From contig CAJAFH010000117.1 in assembly GCA_903939005.1 (NCBI GenBank), positions 1-5,568 of the forward strand: a stretch of 5,568 nucleotides of DNA, written 5' to 3'. This DNA comes from an uncultured Actinomycetes bacterium. Its GTDB lineage: Bacteria; Actinomycetota; Actinomycetes; Nanopelagicales; Nanopelagicaceae. Position 1 is the first letter of the stretch. Each line of letters starts with the position of its first letter. Of the stretch, positions 4,816-5,568 are shown piece after piece. Made by a program: the position numbers and the translations under genes. Under the pieces are notes generated by a model that saw nothing but the letters and a program-made list of their open reading frames with translations, was not told the DNA's origin and made no database searches.

Positions 4816-5568
4816 TCTAGCCAGAACTTCATCACTTGGTCTAAATAACCGGCCCATGATCTTTCGTTGTGGCTGGTCTTTTCATAAACTTTCGTCGAAA
4901 AATCATGCCCGATTCGATAGCCCTTTTCTTTCATTAATCGATCGGCATACTCTTGGAATGGTTTGTAATCCGCATCAAGGCTTTTGGTTCCACGGCTCAT
5001 CCAAATCTTGTGGGTGCCAGGCTTAGGCAGCTCTTCGATAGTGCGTTCAACTAAACGATTGCCACCAATAGTCCAGTGAGGTGAAAGCGCCAGCAATGTG
5101 CTCATCTGCTCAGGGCGTTGAATTCCAGCGTAAAGGGTTGATAAACCACCCATGCTTGAACCAATCATTGCGCGGTTTGAAAGCGGTATTTCAAGTTCGT
5201 AAGCGCTGAGGATTTCCGGCACGATTTGGTCAAAAATCATATTTAGATATTGATCGCCGCGTAGTTGAGCTAAATCAGCTTTTACAACATTTGCGGAATT
5301 AACAACGACATCTTCTTGGAAGAATCTTTGCGGCGATAAATCCTTTGCCCGACCATGTTCATCTTGCTTACTTCCGCCATGCCAGATCGCAATAATCGCT
5401 GGCGGGTTAAGCCCAAGATGTTCGGACACCCGAATCGAGCTTTGCGCCATCTCCCAGGTACTACGGCGGTGCGTAGAAGTCTTGCCATCGAAAACATTCT
5501 GGCCATCATGTGCGATCAGTAGGTGCTGGGTATCGCCACGAGGAATCCAGAAGTCCACTGTGCGGCCA
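4812..5568 (-). CDS. Putative alpha/beta-hydrolase esterase (PF00756, enterochelin-esterase-like), 5' end outside window
   Basis: The minus-strand frame stays open to the right edge and ends at TAA 4814-4812. A GTG at 5558-5556 is in frame, but codons before it (G-R-T) remain open and VDFWIPRGD looks like an internal strand, so the true start is probably beyond 5568. Numbering from that GTG gives 248 residues: AHDGQNVFD (16-24); GSSMGG (133-138) with nucleophile S135 in a GxSxG elbow; an acidic candidate at D195 or D197 in GTKSLDADY (190-198); and H230 in SHNERSW (229-235). The Ser-Asp-His triad therefore looks complete. The family includes enterochelin esterase-like proteins, carbohydrate esterases and mycolyltransferases; here no substrate can be assigned. 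No signal peptide is visible, but the N-terminus is missing. It is convergent with the secreted amylase and overlaps its stop by 4 nt. Removal of acyl groups from a glycan is a guess from context only. Confidence 0.8.
   Translation of the reverse strand, partial: GRTVDFWIPRGDTQHLLIAHDGQNVFDGKTSTHRRSTWEMAQSSIRVSEHLGLNPPAIIAIWHGGSKQDEHGRAKDLSPQRFFQEDVVVNSANVVKADLAQLRGDQYLNMIFDQIVPEILSAYELEIPLSNRAMIGSSMGGLSTLYAGIQRPEQMSTLLALSPHWTIGGNRLVERTIEELPKPGTHKIWMSRGTKSLDADYKPFQEYADRLMKEKGYRIGHDFSTKVYEKTSHNERSWAGYLDQVMKFWLD

Noticed and set aside
5282..5509. Minus-strand 75-codon ORF in another frame of the esterase
   Set aside because: It overlaps the esterase frame that carries the conserved AHDGQNVFD motif and is best read as a shadow frame.
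5556..5558. GTG as the true start of the esterase
   Set aside because: The frame remains open to the window edge, and the sequence just after GTG (VDFWIPRGD) looks like an internal beta-strand of the family. No ribosome binding site can be assessed in the 10 nt available.
1..5568. Mobile element, CRISPR array, RNA gene or frameshifted pseudogene
   Set aside because: No terminal inverted repeats with transposase sequence, no regularly spaced repeats and no tRNA or rRNA signature were seen. All four coding frames are uninterrupted with intact motifs.

Overview
The window is about 5.6 kb of gene-dense DNA of moderate GC (mid-40s percent, judged by eye). It carries a starch/maltodextrin utilisation locus: a maltodextrin-binding protein gene (partial), two complete GH13 glycosidase genes and a 5'-truncated esterase gene. 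The cytosolic GH13 enzyme has motifs I associate with actinobacterial relatives (a DVGNQTGRYREADL stretch, GTMNYNGFMRPLW, a SHDTAR region IV). Together with the low GC, this suggests a low-GC, streamlined actinobacterium such as a freshwater acI (Nanopelagicales-like) lineage. That assignment is inference, because no marker gene is present.

Layout. On the minus strand, 1-643 encodes the N-terminal 214 residues of a MalE-like solute-binding protein that runs off the left edge. A 255-nt divergent regulatory region (644-898) holds several inverted and direct repeats and candidate promoter elements. On the plus strand, 899-2719 encodes a cytoplasmic GH13 enzyme of the neopullulanase/cyclomaltodextrinase/maltodextrin-glucosidase type. 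It overlaps by one base (TAATG) a secreted alpha-amylase gene at 2719-4815. A convergent minus-strand alpha/beta-hydrolase esterase gene (4812-5568, 5' end outside the window) overlaps the amylase stop by 4 nt. No gene-free stretch exceeds 300 nt.

How the parts fit. The secreted amylase would cut starch or glycogen outside the cell. The MalE-like protein would capture the maltodextrins for an ABC importer, whose permease genes would be expected to the left of the window. The cytosolic GH13 enzyme would hydrolyse the imported oligosaccharides. The divergent, repeat-rich intergenic region is the natural place for a sugar-responsive regulator to control both arms. The esterase's substrate and its link to the pathway are unknown.

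I found no mobile elements, RNA genes or CRISPR arrays, and no clearly unprecedented system. The points most worth a second look are the architecture of the divergent control region, the absence of a lipobox on the binding protein, its codon bias relative to the amylases, and an extra C-terminal module on the secreted amylase.
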